Shown: piece by piece, positions 18,066-25,509 of the stretch | Layout: every line of letters begins with the position of its first letter | Position numbering within the stretch: the stretch's first letter is position 1 | Assembly (NCBI RefSeq): GCF_019049285.1 | Contig: NZ_JAGMUL010000039.1 | Location: 25,554 to 89,553 of the forward strand | Direction of reading: 5' to 3' | Length of the DNA stretch: 64,000 nucleotides | DNA from: Streptomyces sp. AC550_RSS872 | GTDB lineage: Bacteria > Actinomycetota > Actinomycetes > Streptomycetales > Streptomycetaceae | The notes under the pieces: generated by a model | The model's input: the letters and a program-made list of their open reading frames with translations, nothing else | What the model was told of the DNA's origin: nothing | Database searches by the model: none | Made by a program: the position numbers and the translations under genes

Positions 18066-18107
18066 GAAGGCCCCGCTCCTGCGCGTGTGCGCGGGACCGG
18101 GGCCTTC
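18066..18107 (+). terminator. rho-independent-like terminator of groES-groEL1
   Basis: GAAGGCCCCG (18066-18075) and CGGGGCCTTC (18098-18107) form a perfect 10-bp stem, followed by a C/T-rich run. It also lies just beyond the stop of the convergent SnoaL-like gene. Confidence 0.75.
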
Positions 18108-18120
18108 CCCTTCGCGGGCT

Positions 18121-18813
18121 TCACTGACCGAGTACCCCCAGTTGCTCCAGCAGTCCCGCCCGGTCGTAGAGCCAGTGGCTCTCGCAGATCCTGCCCTCCC
18201 GGAACCGCTGCCAGGTCATGCCCCGCATGCTCACGTCCTGCTCGGTCGCCGGGATCCCCAGGAACTCGCCCTTGTGGTGCGCGACCCAGGTCCACCGGGT
18301 GCACACCTGGTCGTCCTGGGCCATCTGGTCGTCGATCCGGAAGGTGAAGTCGAAGGCGGCCCGCCACCCCTCGTACTGCTCCCGGATCCCGTCGATGCCC
18401 TGCACCGGCTGCGGGTACGACGGATCGTGATCCACGTAGTCACGGGTGAGGTGGTCACCGATCTGCCCCGGCTCCATCCTGCCCATGGCCTCGAAGAAGG
18501 CCCGCGCGGCCTGGACGTTCAGCTGCTCGTTGCGCACCACGTCCAGATCGGTGAACGTGGGCACCTCGTCACAGAGCGCCACCATCTCCTGGAAGATCCG
18601 GTCGGTCTCGGGCAGGTTGGAGTTGCGCATCGCCTCCTCGTACGAGGCGAACTCCACGATCTCGATGAAGTGCGCCGGGTCGGACCGGTCCTTCCCGATG
18701 ATGTCGTGCGTCGCCGTCCGCTTCCCCTTGGTCTGCTCGACCCACCTGTCCATCAGCCGGTTCATCTCGTCGAATCGGCTGGTCCGGCAGTCGATGAGCT
18801 GTACGAAGGTCAT
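18121..18813 (-). CDS. SnoaL-like domain protein (two-domain, polyketide-cyclase/ester-cyclase fold)
   Basis: A 230-residue cytoplasmic protein. The first ~90 residues (MTFVQLIDCRTSRFDEMN onward, HFIEIVEFASYEEAM) look like an antibiotic-monooxygenase-type dimeric alpha/beta barrel. The rest (LTRDYVDHDP, GIREQYEGWRAAF, TRWTWVAHHKGEF) is a SnoaL-like alpha+beta barrel. SnoaL folds serve as cyclases, hydrolases or ligand carriers, so no specific reaction can be given. I start at the ATG at 18813, which has GGGAGG upstream; the open frame further upstream lacks support. No biosynthetic genes lie nearby, so a tailoring role is unlikely. Confidence 0.8.
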   Translation of the reverse strand: MTFVQLIDCRTSRFDEMNRLMDRWVEQTKGKRTATHDIIGKDRSDPAHFIEIVEFASYEEAMRNSNLPETDRIFQEMVALCDEVPTFTDLDVVRNEQLNVQAARAFFEAMGRMEPGQIGDHLTRDYVDHDPSYPQPVQGIDGIREQYEGWRAAFDFTFRIDDQMAQDDQVCTRWTWVAHHKGEFLGIPATEQDVSMRGMTWQRFREGRICESHWLYDRAGLLEQLGVLGQ

Positions 18814-18926
18814 GACGTCGTCGCCTCCCGGCCCCCCTGGGTGCGGCTGGACAGCACCATTTTCCCCACTGCACGGGCCGTGCGCCTGTTCACCCGCCCC
18901 GAGGCCGGCCGGCGCCGCCAACTCGC

Positions 18927-19700
18927 CTACTGCGGCCCGTACTTCCGCCCCGTCCTCGAACTGATCCCCCCGAGCATCCCCCGCGGCACCAGCTTCGCCG
19001 CCCCCATCAGCACCTTGTACCGAGGGTCGGGAATGGACAGCGCCCTGCCCCGGGCCAGGTCCTCCAGCGCCGTGGCCGCCACCTTGTCCGCGTCCAGCCA
19101 CATCCACCCCGGGATGTTGTCCGTGCCCATCCCGGCCCGCTCATGGAACTCGGTCCGCACGAACCCCGGGCACAGCGCCATCAGCCGCACCCCGCTCCCG
19201 GCCAGGTCCCGCGCCGCCCCCTGGGTGAACTGCACGACCCACGCCTTGGACGCGCCGTACGTACCGCGCGGCACGAAGGCCGCGACCGACGCGACGTTGA
19301 CGACACCCCCGCGCCCCCGCTCCCGCATCGCCTCCGCGGCCGCCGACGTCAGCCGCAGTACGGCCTCGCAGTGCACCTTGAGCATCTTCAGCTCGTCGGC
19401 CATCGAGACGTCGAGGTAACGGCCCTTGTTGCCGAAGCCGGCGTTGTTGATCAGCAGGTCGACCGGGTTCCTGCGGTCGCCGAGGCGGGCGGCGACCGTC
19501 TCGATGCCGGTGTCCTCCGCCAGGTCGGCCGTCAGCACCTCCGCCTCGATGCCGTGCCGGTCGTGCAGTTCGGTCGCCTGCTCCCGCAGCCGCTTGACGT
19601 CCCGGGCCACCAGGACGAGGTCGTGCCCGTCGGCCGCCAGCCGTCGCGCGAACGCGGCGCCGATGCCCGCGGTCGATCCCGTAATCAATGCCGTTGTCAT
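18927..19700 (-). CDS. short-chain dehydrogenase/reductase (classical SDR)
   Basis: A 257-residue NAD(P)-dependent oxidoreductase with all classical SDR landmarks: the cofactor loop TGSTAGIGAAF, NNAG, the catalytic Ser in VNVASVAAF, and the YGASK Tyr/Lys pair. The substrate is unknown. The C-terminal part with conserved tryptophans resembles the DltE-like group acting on bulky substrates. The ATG has no Shine-Dalgarno, but a TAATCT -10 hexamer (complement of 19707-19712) ends six bases upstream, so the mRNA is probably leaderless. The SnoaL-like gene follows it in the same direction, 113 bases downstream. Confidence 0.9.
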   Translation of the reverse strand: MTTALITGSTAGIGAAFARRLAADGHDLVLVARDVKRLREQATELHDRHGIEAEVLTADLAEDTGIETVAARLGDRRNPVDLLINNAGFGNKGRYLDVSMADELKMLKVHCEAVLRLTSAAAEAMRERGRGGVVNVASVAAFVPRGTYGASKAWVVQFTQGAARDLAGSGVRLMALCPGFVRTEFHERAGMGTDNIPGWMWLDADKVAATALEDLARGRALSIPDPRYKVLMGAAKLVPRGMLGGISSRTGRKYGPQ

Positions 19701-19797
19701 GGCGCAAGATTAGTGACCGGGACGGCGTGCGTCCGTTTGCTGCACAAGCCCTCCCGATCAGTGAAGCCCGGGCGAAGACCCGCGCGGTGAGCGCCTG

Positions 19798-20466
19798 TCA
19801 GGTCCCGTGCTTCGCCACGTACTTCCGCGCCTCCTCCAGCAACTCCGGATGCAGCGCCTCACCGGCCGCCAGCAGCCCGGGCAGCAGCTTCCGCTCGGTC
19901 GTCACCGCCCGGAACTGGAGGGCCACCGTCACCTCGTGATCCGGACGGTGAATGATCTCCACCGCGTCACCCGCCCGGATCTCGCCCGGTTCGATCACCC
20001 GCAGATACGCGCCCGGCGCCCCCTTCGCCGTGAACCGCTTCACCCACTGCTTCTCACCCATATGGCCCTGAAAGGTGAGACAGGGAATCCGGCCGCACGT
20101 GACCTCCAGCACCACCCCGGACCCGATCCGCCAGCGCTCGCCGATCAGCGCGCCGGACACGTCGAGGCCACAGGTCGTGAGGTTCTCGCCGAACCCGCCG
20201 TTCGCCAGCGACCGCCCCAGCTCGCGCTCCCACGCGTCGAGGTCCTCACGGGCCATCGTGTACACGGCCTGGTCGTCGCCGCCGTGGTGCTCCCTCTTGC
20301 ACACCGCGTCCCCGGCCAGCCCGCTCCCCCCGATGCCCTTGGGCCCGGGCGCCGCCACCCGCACCGGCCCCGCCACCGGCCGCTTGTCGATGCCGGTCAC
20401 GGCATCGGGGTCATCCGTGTTCGGCACGGGCTTCGCGCGGCCCAGGTTCACAGACAGAAGCTTCAT
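19798..20466 (-). CDS. MOSC domain-containing protein
   Basis: A 222-residue protein with a MOSC domain (molybdenum cofactor sulfurase C-terminal), known from pterin-dependent and sulfur-carrier proteins such as YiiM. The N-terminus MKLLSVNLGRAKPV, the central GGDDQAVYTMAREDL and the Cys in TCGRIPCLTF fit the family, where a conserved Cys is thought to carry sulfur. No membrane segments are seen. I start at the ATG at 20466 because the homologous region begins there. The upstream open frame crosses into the divergent LysR gene. The divergent regulator may control it. Confidence 0.87.
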   Translation of the reverse strand: MKLLSVNLGRAKPVPNTDDPDAVTGIDKRPVAGPVRVAAPGPKGIGGSGLAGDAVCKREHHGGDDQAVYTMAREDLDAWERELGRSLANGGFGENLTTCGLDVSGALIGERWRIGSGVVLEVTCGRIPCLTFQGHMGEKQWVKRFTAKGAPGAYLRVIEPGEIRAGDAVEIIHRPDHEVTVALQFRAVTTERKLLPGLLAAGEALHPELLEEARKYVAKHGT

Positions 20467-20547
20467 GTGGGCAAGGTAGGGGAGCGGTGGCCAAAGTGTC
20501 GACGCATTATTCGGCGATCTCCCCAAGGCTCGCTTATGCTCGGTTCC

Positions 20548-21453
20548 GTGCTCGAAGCCCGTCACCTCCGCGTCCTGCGCGCCGTCGCCGCCACCGGTTC
20601 CTTCTCCGCGGCCGGGCGCGAACTGGGCTGCACCCAGCCCGCCGTCAGCCAGCAGATGAAGGCCCTGGAGGCATCCGTCGGCACGCCCCTGCTCATCCGC
20701 AGCGGACGCGAGATGCGGCTGACCCAGGCCGGAGAGGCCCTGGTGCGGCACGCCGCCGGGATCCTGGCCGGACTCACCGCCGCCGAGGAGGAGGTCGCCG
20801 CCATCGCCGGACTGCGCGCCGGCCGCGTCCGGCTGGTCTCCTTCCCCAGCGGCAGCTCCACCCTCGTACCGACCGCCCTCGCCGCCCTGCGCGCCGCCCA
20901 CCCCGGCACCCGGGTCTCCCTGGAGGAGGCCGAGCCGCCGAACTCCGTCGAGCTGCTGCGCGAGGGCGACTGCGACGTGGCCCTCGCCTTCCGGTACGAG
21001 GGTGCCGCGGGCGCCGAGGAGTGGGACGACCTCGTCGTACGCCCCCTGCTGACGGACCGTCTCGTAGGCCTCGTCCCCGAACGGCACCGCCTGGCGCGCA
21101 CCGCCTCCGCCGGGCCCGTCGCCATCGGTGAGCTCGCCGCCGAGCCCTGGATCGCCGGATGCCCGCGCTGCCGGGGACAGCTGATCGAGGTCTGCGCCGG
21201 CGCCGGCTTCACGCCCCGCATCGACTTCGCCACCGACGACTACCCGGCGGTGGTGGGCCTGGTGGGCGCGGGTCTGGGCGTGGCCGTCCTGCCCCAGCTC
21301 GCCGTCGAGTCCGTACGGCCGCGAGGGGTGCGCATGGTGACGCTGGAACCGGCGGTCCGGCGGGAGATCGTGGCGCTCACGCTGCCCGACCTGGCGCAGG
21401 TGCCGGCCGTGGCGGCGACGCTCGACCAGCTGGCCCGGGCTGCCGCCCGCTAG
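20548..21453 (+). CDS. LysR-family transcriptional regulator
   Basis: A 301-residue regulator. The N-terminal winged helix-turn-helix (LEARHLRVLRAVAATGSFSAAGRELGC as family landmark, residues 2-28) is followed by a periplasmic-binding-like effector domain with PRCRGQ and GAGLGVAVLP segments. LysR proteins usually control the divergent gene, here the MOSC gene, and bind an inducer. I chose the GTG at 20548, which gives the usual family N-terminus; an ATG at 20536 adds four residues. Neither has a ribosome site. TATGCT near 20535 could be a -10 element giving a leaderless mRNA from the GTG. Confidence 0.88.
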   Translation: MLEARHLRVLRAVAATGSFSAAGRELGCTQPAVSQQMKALEASVGTPLLIRSGREMRLTQAGEALVRHAAGILAGLTAAEEEVAAIAGLRAGRVRLVSFPSGSSTLVPTALAALRAAHPGTRVSLEEAEPPNSVELLREGDCDVALAFRYEGAAGAEEWDDLVVRPLLTDRLVGLVPERHRLARTASAGPVAIGELAAEPWIAGCPRCRGQLIEVCAGAGFTPRIDFATDDYPAVVGLVGAGLGVAVLPQLAVESVRPRGVRMVTLEPAVRREIVALTLPDLAQVPAVAATLDQLARAAAR

Positions 21454-21462
21454 CGAAGAAGA

Positions 21463-21484
21463 AGGGCACGCGTGCGCGTGCCCT
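21463..21484. terminator. bidirectional hairpin terminator
   Basis: AGGGCACGCG (21463-21472) pairs with CGCGTGCCCT (21475-21484). It lies between the convergent LysR and whiD genes and starts ten bases after the LysR stop. The tight loop means the top of the stem must open. Confidence 0.7.
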
Positions 21485-21503
21485 CAGATGCAGAAACGTT
21501 CCT

Positions 21504-21836
21504 TCAGGTGTGCGAGCCGGCCTCCCCGCTGGTCGTCGATGCTGCCGACACCAGCCGGTTGCGCGCCCGCCCCATGAGCTCCTCGCGCTCGTCCTCGGTC
21601 AAGCCGCCCCAGACGCCGTACGGTTCGCGTACCGCCAGCGCATGCGCCGCGCACTGCGCGCGGACCGGGCACCTCATGCAGACCTCCTTGGCCGAGTTCT
21701 CTCGAGCGCTCCGAGCCGCACCGCGCTCGCCTTCCGGATGAAAGAAGAGCGAGCTGTCCACCCCACGACAAGCAGCCAGCAGCTGCCAGTCCCACAGGTC
21801 CGCGTTCGGTCCGGGAAGGCGGGAGAAATCTGCCAT
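21504..21836 (-). CDS. whiD: WhiD, WhiB-like iron-sulfur sporulation regulator
   Basis: A 110-residue Wbl protein. Four cysteines (Cys23, Cys53, Cys56, Cys62, pattern C-x29-C-x2-C-x5-C) ligate a [4Fe-4S] cluster, and the G(V/I)WGG turn (YGVWGGLTEDERE) follows. A basic C-terminal segment completes the fold. WhiD is needed for late sporulation in S. coelicolor, and Wbl proteins act by binding region 4 of the principal sigma factor. The ATG is preceded by AAGGGG. It is divergent from bldM and the sequence matches WhiD as I remember it almost residue for residue. Confidence 0.96.
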   Translation of the reverse strand: MADFSRLPGPNADLWDWQLLAACRGVDSSLFFHPEGERGAARSARENSAKEVCMRCPVRAQCAAHALAVREPYGVWGGLTEDEREELMGRARNRLVSAASTTSGEAGSHT

Positions 21837-22065
21837 TGCGTGACCCCTTGTAGCCGTTCTGGGCGGATACGGTGTCTACGACCGTACATCTACGATCTAA
21901 GAAGATGAAAATATGACTCATTGCGAATCTAGCCCCAAACGCCAACAAACAGGAAGAAAAAGGGCTGAATGGGGCATGGGTTGTGATGAAAGGTTGAGGG
22001 TCCGTCGTGCATGTCTGCCCCGTGTCCGCCCCCTCACGTAGAGTGCCGAAGACGGCACATGCCCC

Positions 22066-22093
22066 CGTAACTCTTTCGAGTGACCGTCGTTGA
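22066..22093 (+). promoter_or_regulatory. bldM promoter matching the sigma-BldN consensus
   Basis: CGTAAC (22066-22071), exactly 16 bases, then CGTTGA (22088-22093). This is identical to the sigma-BldN consensus known from bldM p1 and chaplin/rodlin promoters. The start codon is 125 bases downstream. A separate inverted repeat, GTGCCG-AAGA-CGGCAC (22043-22058), lies just upstream and could bind a regulator. Confidence 0.9.
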
Positions 22094-22217
22094 GAGGGCG
22101 GAGGCGGTTGAAGGAACAAGGGCTCGGGCAGGCGTCCGAGACGGTCGACCGCACAGGTGACGATTTCGTACCAGCCTGGAGGCTCAAGGTGACGTGCATC
22201 AGCTGCGGAGGGCGGCC

Positions 22218-22829
22218 ATGACATCCGTCCTCGTCTGCGACGACTCCCCGCTTGCCCGAGAGGCGCTTCGCCGCGCGGTCGCGACCGTGCCCGGCGTCGA
22301 GCGCGTGACGACGGCGGCCAACGGCGAGGAAGTCCTCCGCCGCTGGGGCGCCGACCGCTCGGACCTGATTCTGATGGACGTACGCATGCCCGGTCTGGGC
22401 GGCGTCGAGACCGTGCGGCGGCTGCTGTCCGCCGACCCCGGTGCGCGCATCATCATGCTCACCGTCGCGGAGGACCTGGACGGCGTGGCGCTCGCGGTGG
22501 CCGCCGGTGCCCGCGGCTATCTGCACAAGGACGCCTCGCGCGCGGAGTTGCGTGCGACGGTGACGCAGGCGTTGGCCGACCCGACCTGGCGTCTTGCCCC
22601 GCGACGGCTGCGCTCGGCCGAGATGGGTGCGGCGCCCACGCTCACGGCGCGTGAGATCCAGGTGCTCGAGGGGATGAGCCACGGTCGCTCCAACGCGGAG
22701 ATCGGCCGTGAGCTGTTCCTCTCCGAGGACACCGTGAAGACGCACGCCCGGCGGTTGTTCAAGAAGCTGGGCGCTTCGGACCGGGCGCACGCCGTGGCAC
22801 TCGGCTTCCGGTGGGGTCTGGTTCGTTAA
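22218..22829 (+). CDS. bldM: BldM, orphan NarL-type response regulator of development
   Basis: A 203-residue regulator with an N-terminal receiver domain (VLVCDDSPLAREAL; Asp54 in LILMDVRMPG) and a C-terminal LuxR/NarL helix-turn-helix (LTAREIQVLEGMSHGRSNAE). BldM activates aerial-mycelium genes as a homodimer and later sporulation genes as a heterodimer with WhiI. Work in S. coelicolor showed Asp54 phosphorylation is dispensable. The ATG at 22218 has GGAGGG five bases upstream; an upstream in-frame GTG at 22194 would add eight residues not found in the known protein. No kinase gene is adjacent. Expression is expected from the sigma-BldN promoter in its leader. Confidence 0.96.
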   Translation: MTSVLVCDDSPLAREALRRAVATVPGVERVTTAANGEEVLRRWGADRSDLILMDVRMPGLGGVETVRRLLSADPGARIIMLTVAEDLDGVALAVAAGARGYLHKDASRAELRATVTQALADPTWRLAPRRLRSAEMGAAPTLTAREIQVLEGMSHGRSNAEIGRELFLSEDTVKTHARRLFKKLGASDRAHAVALGFRWGLVR

Positions 22830-22870
22830 CCGCCTCACCGAGGATGCCGCGTTATGTCGTATGGCGGCTG

Positions 22871-22948
22871 CCGGTGCGTCGTGGCTGGTCGCGGCCGCGC
22901 GGCGGTAGCCGCATATGGATGCTGCCCCGCGCCCCTTTGGGGGCGCGG
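22871..22948. repeat. dispersed Streptomyces hairpin repeat, terminator of bldM
   Basis: TGCCGGTGCGTCGTGGCTGG leads to a hairpin CCGCGCCCC (22927-22935) with GGGGCGCGG (22940-22948). From memory, a TGGCTGGTCGCG...CCCCGCGCCCC element recurs hundreds of times between Streptomyces genes. Here it probably ends the bldM transcript. Confidence 0.55.
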
Positions 22949-23070
22949 CTGCGAGGTCGGCCAATCGGTCCTTCCGGTGCCCGCTGCTCGTTTCGCGGCC
23001 GATGCCGCATCCTTGAGGTGTGGAGTCTCTCGGGGACGAGTCGGTCGAGCGGAAGGGGAGGGCGCAGGGG

Positions 23071-23748
23071 ATGAGTGCCGGCGCACCTGCTCATAACGCT
23101 TCGGTGCACAACAACGGGCGCGATGCCACGGACCATACGGCCGCAGGGCACCATGGACCGATGCGCGACGACGAGGCGGCTCATGCCCAAGGGGTGATCG
23201 GTGCACTCGTCCATCGCGCGGTGGACGGGGACGAGCAGGCCACCCACGACCTGCTCGCGCATGTCCACCCCTTGGCCCTGCGCTACTGCCGCACCCGGCT
23301 GTCCCGTCTGCCGGGTGACGCCCGCCACTTCGTCGAGGACCTCGCCCAGGAGGTCTGCGTCGCCGTGCTCCTCGCGCTGCCGCGCTACAAGGACACCGGC
23401 CGCCCCTTCGAGGCGTTCGTCTTCGCCATCGCCGCGCACAAGGTGGCCGACCTCCAGCGGGCGGCGATGCGGCACCCGGGGTCCACGGCGGTTCCCTCGG
23501 ACGAGATGCCGGAGCGCCCGGACGACTCGCTGGGCCCGGAGGAGCGGGCGCTGCTGAGCAGCGACGCCGAGTGGGCCAAGAAACTGCTGGCCAACCTGCC
23601 CGAGAACCAGCGGGAGCTGTTGCTGCTGAGGATCGCGGTGGGCTTGACCGCGGAGGAGACGGGTCAGATGTTGGGAATGTCACCCGGCGCCGTCCGGGTG
23701 GCCCAGCACCGGGCGCTGAGCAGGCTGCGGGCGCTGGCCGAGCAGTAG
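23071..23748 (+). CDS. shbA: ShbA, ECF-like sigma factor driving the principal sigma gene hrdB
   Basis: A 225-residue sigma-70 family protein with region 2 (ALRYCRTRLSRL, FVEDLAQEVCVAVLLAL, FEAFVFAIAAHKVADLQR) and region 4 (LLLLRIAVGLTAEETGQML, SPGAVRVAQHRALSRLR). Position between bldM and guaB and the sequence fit ShbA, which directs most hrdB transcription in S. griseus and S. coelicolor. No anti-sigma gene is adjacent. I start at the ATG at 23071 (MSAGAPAHN), downstream of a purine-rich stretch; an in-frame GTG at 23020 would add 17 residues. The first ~50 residues are His/Asn-rich and unstructured. Confidence 0.9.
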   Translation: MSAGAPAHNASVHNNGRDATDHTAAGHHGPMRDDEAAHAQGVIGALVHRAVDGDEQATHDLLAHVHPLALRYCRTRLSRLPGDARHFVEDLAQEVCVAVLLALPRYKDTGRPFEAFVFAIAAHKVADLQRAAMRHPGSTAVPSDEMPERPDDSLGPEERALLSSDAEWAKKLLANLPENQRELLLLRIAVGLTAEETGQMLGMSPGAVRVAQHRALSRLRALAEQ

Positions 23749-23890
23749 GCGGCGTTCCTGTGAACGGGCGCCGCGCCGATTCCGTACGAACATACGAAGC
23801 CCGGAGCGGCCCTGAACCGTGGAATTTGCCACCCTTGCTTCCCGTTAGCATGGACATCCGCACCGAGCAAGGCCATTTGGGGAAGGTGTC

Positions 23891-25393
23891 ATGACTGCAA
23901 ACGTCGACGGAGTGCCCGGTAAATTCGCGACACTCGGGCTGACCTACGACGACGTGCTGCTGCTGCCGGGCGCATCCGAGGTGCTCCCCAACGCGGTCGA
24001 CACCTCGTCCCGCATCTCCCGCAACGTCCGGGTGAACATCCCGCTGCTCTCGGCGGCCATGGACAAGGTGACCGAGTCCCGCATGGCCATCGCGATGGCC
24101 CGCCTCGGCGGCGTCGGCGTGCTGCACCGCAATCTGTCCGTCGAGGACCAGGTCAACCAGGTCGACCTGGTGAAGCGGTCCGAGTCCGGCATGGTCACCG
24201 ATCCGATCACGGTGGACCCGGAGGCGACCCTCGCCGAGGCCGACGCCCTGTGCGCCAAGTTCCGCATCAGCGGCGTCCCCGTCACCGACCCGGCCGGCAA
24301 GCTCCTCGGCATCGTCACCAACCGTGACATGGCCTTCGAGTCGGACCGCAGCCGTCAGGTGCGCGAGGTCATGACGCCGATGCCGCTGGTCACCGGCCAG
24401 GTCGGCATCTCCGGCACCGACGCCATGGACCTGCTGCGCAAGCACAAGATCGAGAAGCTGCCGCTGGTCGACGACGCCGGTGTCCTCAAGGGCCTGATCA
24501 CCGTCAAGGACTTCGTCAAGGCGGAGAAGTACCCCAACGCCGCCAAGGACTCCGAGGGTCGGCTCCTCGTCGGTGCCGCCGTCGGCGCCAGCCCCGAGGC
24601 CCTGGAGCGCGCCCAGGCGCTGGCCGCGGCCGGGGTGGACTTCCTGGTCGTCGACACCTCGCACGGCCACAACAGCAACGCGTTGAGCTGGATGTCGAAG
24701 ATCAAGTCCAGCGTCGGCGTCGACGTGATCGGCGGCAACGTCGCCACCCGCGACGGCGCCCAGGCGCTGATCGACGCCGGTGTCGACGGCATCAAGGTCG
24801 GTGTGGGCCCCGGCTCCATCTGTACGACCCGCGTGGTCGCCGGCATCGGCGTTCCGCAGGTCACGGCCATCTACGAGGCCTCCCTCGCCGCGCGCCCCGC
24901 AGGCATCCCGCTGATCGGCGACGGCGGCCTCCAGTACTCCGGCGACATCGGCAAGGCGCTCGCCGCCGGCGCCGACACCGTGATGCTCGGCTCGCTGCTC
25001 GCGGGCTGCGAGGAGTCGCCGGGTGAGCTGCTGTTCATCAACGGCAAGCAGTTCAAGTCATACCGCGGCATGGGCTCCCTGGGTGCTATGCAGTCCCGCG
25101 GCCAGGGCCGGTCGTACTCCAAGGACCGCTACTTCCAGGCCGAGGTCGCCTCCGACGACAAGCTCGTGCCCGAGGGCATCGAGGGCCAGGTGCCCTACCG
25201 CGGCCCGCTGGCCAACGTGCTGCACCAGCTCGTCGGCGGTCTGCGCCAGACCATGGGCTACGTGGGCGCGGCGACCATCGAGGAGATGGAGACCAAGGGC
25301 CGCTTCGTGCGGATCACCTCCGCGGGCCTCAAGGAGAGCCACCCGCACGACATCCAGATGACGGTCGAGGCGCCGAACTACAGCCGTAAGTGA
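23891..25393 (+). CDS. guaB: inosine-5'-monophosphate dehydrogenase
   Basis: A 500-residue IMP dehydrogenase that oxidises IMP to XMP with NAD+, the committed step to GMP. A TIM barrel is interrupted by two CBS domains (about residues 100-215, with MTDPITV-like starts), the allosteric Bateman module. The catalytic loop GPGSICTTR carries Cys311, and the mobile flap (YRGMGSLGAM) and the tail MTVEAPNY are present. GGGGAAGG precedes the ATG. A TAGCAT hexamer about 40 bases upstream is a possible -10. It works with guaA (50.9 kb) and is followed by a terminator and the guaB3 paralogue. Confidence 0.97.
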   Translation: MTANVDGVPGKFATLGLTYDDVLLLPGASEVLPNAVDTSSRISRNVRVNIPLLSAAMDKVTESRMAIAMARLGGVGVLHRNLSVEDQVNQVDLVKRSESGMVTDPITVDPEATLAEADALCAKFRISGVPVTDPAGKLLGIVTNRDMAFESDRSRQVREVMTPMPLVTGQVGISGTDAMDLLRKHKIEKLPLVDDAGVLKGLITVKDFVKAEKYPNAAKDSEGRLLVGAAVGASPEALERAQALAAAGVDFLVVDTSHGHNSNALSWMSKIKSSVGVDVIGGNVATRDGAQALIDAGVDGIKVGVGPGSICTTRVVAGIGVPQVTAIYEASLAARPAGIPLIGDGGLQYSGDIGKALAAGADTVMLGSLLAGCEESPGELLFINGKQFKSYRGMGSLGAMQSRGQGRSYSKDRYFQAEVASDDKLVPEGIEGQVPYRGPLANVLHQLVGGLRQTMGYVGAATIEEMETKGRFVRITSAGLKESHPHDIQMTVEAPNYSRK

Positions 25394-25421
25394 CGCGTAC
25401 GCGCGCGTGAGGCTTGATCGA

Positions 25422-25450
25422 GGGCGGTCCCGGATGAACCGGGGCCGCCC
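25422..25450 (+). terminator. hairpin terminator after guaB
   Basis: GGGCGG-T-CCCGG (25422-25433) pairs with CCGGGGCCGCCC (25439-25450). It lies 28 bases after the guaB stop, so guaB3 probably has its own promoter. Confidence 0.65.
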
Positions 25451-25509
25451 CTGTCGTGCCCGTCGGCGATACTGGAAGACGCTGAACGCATCAGGGAAAG
25501 GCCACAGAC

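Noticed and set aside
18121..19700. Start of a polyketide-type biosynthetic cluster (SnoaL-like plus SDR)
   Set aside because: No synthase, acyl carrier, or tailoring genes are nearby; both neighbours are ordinary core-genome genes.
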